NCBI RefSeq assembly: GCF_900104065.1
Contig: NZ_FNLC01000003.1
Span: 430,483-494,482, forward strand
Direction of reading: 5' to 3'
DNA length: 64,000 nt
Source: Natronobacterium texcoconense
GTDB lineage: Archaea > Halobacteriota > Halobacteria > Halobacteriales > Natrialbaceae
Shown: one piece after another, positions 62,582 through 64,000 of the stretch
Layout: each line of letters opens with the position of its first letter
Position numbering within the stretch: position 1 is the first letter of the stretch
Made by a program: the position numbers and the translations under genes
Notes under the pieces: model-generated
Databases searched by the model: none
The model's input: the letters and a program-made list of their open reading frames with translations, nothing else
What the model was told of the DNA's origin: nothing

Positions 62582-63091
62582 TCACGACAGGAACTGCTTT
62601 CCGTATCTCGTTCCCACGCGTTCCGTCGCCAGCAATAGCCGGTGGGCGACGAGCAACACCGCGACTGCGAGCACGATCAACGCCCCCTCGAGCAGCGTCG
62701 AGAGCAAGCCGAGCGAGACGATCAGCGTGGTCGCGCAGGCGGGTGGATGCCGGGTGTCCGTCGCGAGCATCCCGCCCGCGGTCAGCGTCGTCGCTAGGAC
62801 GCCGCTGGCCGCGAGGCGAAGCCCCTCGAGCGATCCGGGAGCGGTCGTCGCAGTCATCGAGATTCCCGACGCGAGCAGGTGGTAGGCGAAGAGGCCGGCG
62901 ACGACGCCGATCGCGTGGCCGCCGATCACTCGCCGGGGCGACGTCGCCTCGCTGTCCTGGAACATCGCGAGCACGAACGCGGACGGGCCGAGGCTGGGGA
63001 ACAACATCGGCAGTCCCGACAGCCACGCCATCGCTGCCGTCGTCGAGATCAGCAGGCCGGTGTGTATCGTCGTCCCCGTCCGGTCGTCCAT
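62582..63091 (-). CDS. HPP-family membrane protein
   Basis: A 169-residue protein with four TM helices and the diagnostic DTRHPPACATTL motif (about 114-125, HPP) plus FPSLGPSAFVL. HPP proteins include nitrite transporters of plant and cyanobacterial organelles, but many are unassigned. ATG at 63091 preferred; another nine codons up is possible. It converges on the membrane protein at 61432 across copy 3 of the repeat. Confidence 0.85.
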   Translation of the reverse strand: MDDRTGTTIHTGLLISTTAAMAWLSGLPMLFPSLGPSAFVLAMFQDSEATSPRRVIGGHAIGVVAGLFAYHLLASGISMTATTAPGSLEGLRLAASGVLATTLTAGGMLATDTRHPPACATTLIVSLGLLSTLLEGALIVLAVAVLLVAHRLLLATERVGTRYGKQFLS

Positions 63092-63140
63092 GGCCGTCGG
63101 TTGGGGTTTCGCGTGCAAAACACCGGTGATTCGTACGTGA

Positions 63141-63560
63141 TCACTCCCCGCGAGGAACGATCGTCACCGGAACCGACGAACGCCGGGTTACGGCCTCGGC
63201 AACGCTGCCGAGCAACATCCGTGAGACGCCGGAGCGCCCCTCGCTTCCCATCACGATGGCGTCGACGTCTTCCTCGCGGGCGTACTCGAGAATCGCTTCG
63301 GCGGCCGTCCCCTCTACGATGGCGGTGTCGACGTCTCGATCGTGTCGGGTCGCGATCTCTCGGACGTCGTCGAAGAACTCGGGGTCGCGGTCGCGGTCTG
63401 CGGTATCGGGGACCGCCGCTCCCCCTCCGTAGGCGGCCTCGAGGTCGTCGACCGAGTGGACGACGGTGAGTTCCGCGTCGGGAAAGACCGCAAGTGCGTG
63501 CTCGAGCGCCCGGCGCGCGGTCTCGGAGTCGTCCATCGGGACGAGCAGGTGACGGGACAT
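63141..63560 (-). CDS. Universal stress protein (UspA family)
   Basis: A 139-residue UspA-fold protein starting MSRHLLVPMDDSETARRALEHAL, with the ATP motif GSEGRSGVSRMLLGS (G-x2-G-x9-GS) and ending VPVTIVPRGE. The start is set by the family N-terminus; the open frame extends upstream through an IS end but that part is not the gene. The gene begins 62 bp from the IS-end hairpin, so its promoter may have been altered by the insertion. It is 49 bp upstream of the HPP gene on the same strand. Confidence 0.88.
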   Translation of the reverse strand: MSRHLLVPMDDSETARRALEHALAVFPDAELTVVHSVDDLEAAYGGGAAVPDTADRDRDPEFFDDVREIATRHDRDVDTAIVEGTAAEAILEYAREEDVDAIVMGSEGRSGVSRMLLGSVAEAVTRRSSVPVTIVPRGE

Positions 63561-63604
63561 GGCCAACGATTCGAGCGCCGCGAAGAAAGCGTTCGGGTCT
63601 ACAG

Positions 63605-63661
63605 GCGGAGCAGGCCGAGTGCCTCGGGGCTTGACCCCGAGGGTGAAGGCCGTAAGCCCCA
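63605..63661. mobile_element. Probable end of an IS200/IS605-type element
   Basis: CCTCGGGG-CTTGA-CCCCGAGG (63622-63642) is a perfect 8-bp hairpin lying 20 bp past the tnpA stop, followed on the far side by AGTGGGGCTTACGGCC-like sequence when read in the tnpA direction. Subterminal hairpins are the recognition sites for Y1 transposases, so this is likely the 3' end of the element. No tnpB is seen on this side. Confidence 0.55.
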
Positions 63662-64000
63662 CTAAACATGTTCCGTCCGCTCGATATACTGCTCAACCGT
63701 TTCGGTCGAGACATCGCCTGCCGTTCCGACGTAGTACGATTCCTCCCAAAATCCGCCACCCCACAGGTATTCCTCCAAGAACGGTTCGTGCTGTTCCCAC
63801 ATCTCCCGTGCCGTGATGCTCTTAACCGTCCGCACGATTTCGCTCGGTGAGTGCTTCGGATGGGCTGACAGAAACAGGTGTACGTGGTCGGGAGAAATGT
63901 GGAGTGCTAGTATCTCGTAGCCGTACTCGTCGCACACATCGCGGAAACTCGCTTCCAGTGATTCCTCGATTGGTTCGAGAATCGCATTGCGATACTTCGA
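63662..64000 (-). CDS. tnpA: IS200/IS605-family transposase TnpA, 5' end outside window
   Basis: The visible 113 residues are the bulk of a Y1 (HUH) single-strand transposase. The HUH motif is HVHLFLS (preceded by LHISPD), and the catalytic Tyr lies in the ESYYVGTAGDVSTETVEQYIE helix. The frame stays open to the window edge (SKYRNAILEPIEESLEASFRD...), matching the TKYR... start region of TnpA, so the N-terminus lies to the right. Intact as far as seen. It may pair with a divergent tnpB beyond the window or be a solo IS200. Confidence 0.88.
   Translation of the reverse strand, partial: SKYRNAILEPIEESLEASFRDVCDEYGYEILALHISPDHVHLFLSAHPKHSPSEIVRTVKSITAREMWEQHEPFLEEYLWGGGFWEESYYVGTAGDVSTETVEQYIERTEHV

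Noticed and set aside
63561..63662. Upstream extension of the universal stress gene through the IS end
   Set aside because: Family members start MxRHLLVPMDDS; the extra residues are translated from the insertion sequence end.

Overview
The window is a 64-kb piece of a haloarchaeal chromosome (class Halobacteria, most likely family Natrialbaceae or a close relative). The evidence is high G+C, strongly acidic proteins rich in Asp and Glu, Tat-type (RR) lipoprotein signals, archaeal TBP, aIF1A, RFC and a THUMP-type tRNA G10 methylase, a haloarchaeal 2Fe-2S ferredoxin of standard length, a sensory rhodopsin II/HtrII pair, and starts that sit 25-30 nt after TATA-like boxes (leaderless transcripts). 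I saw no rRNA, tRNA or CRISPR array.

Layout: 1-6.5 kb is a copper-handling cluster: a Cu(+) ATPase cut by the window edge, a DUF411 lipoprotein, a His-rich secreted protein, a membrane-bound winged-helix regulator with a Met/His-rich outer loop, a SHOCT membrane protein and a CopB-like ATPase. 6.5-20.8 kb holds housekeeping and regulatory genes: acetyl-CoA synthetase and hisG (divergent, each with an inverted repeat near its start), a VOC protein, two HTH regulators, an ion channel, tbp, the tRNA methylase, a VapBC-like pair, a thioesterase, the htrII-sopII phototaxis operon, an RFC subunit and a secreted DUF7282-like protein. 20.8-25 kb is a poly-gamma-glutamate locus: an internally duplicated PgsC, the PgsB ligase and a secreted PGA-hydrolase-like protein, preceded by an AT-rich regulatory region and with no PgsA visible. 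25-35.5 kb has RNase Z, a DUF389 membrane protein, a zinc-ribbon protein, a DUF460 protein, aIF1A, an aminotransferase, a halocyanin, an MFS transporter and hisA. 35.6-44 kb is a transporter array: an SLC13/TrkA-C permease, three PiT-type phosphate permeases, two universal stress proteins and two paralogous membrane coiled-coil proteins, one with a greatly expanded 12-bp in-frame repeat. 44-64 kb has ferredoxin, prepilin peptidase, small membrane proteins, HIT, UDG, a second MFS, ileS, a PGF-CTERM metalloprotease, an H-NOX-like protein with a PAS histidine kinase, prs, glmM, an HPP protein, another USP and, at the right edge, an IS200/IS605 TnpA running off the window.

The most unusual signal is an 82-bp structured palindromic repeat present three times (27252-27333 inverted, 45778-45858, 62497-62578). 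Each copy lies between the 3' ends of convergent genes. Both arms of the structure show compensatory base changes between copies, the apical loop is inverted between two copies, and in the first copy the repeat itself supplies the last codons and stops of both flanking genes. It is either a MITE-like mobile element that targets gene ends or a conserved bidirectional 3'-end/terminator element.
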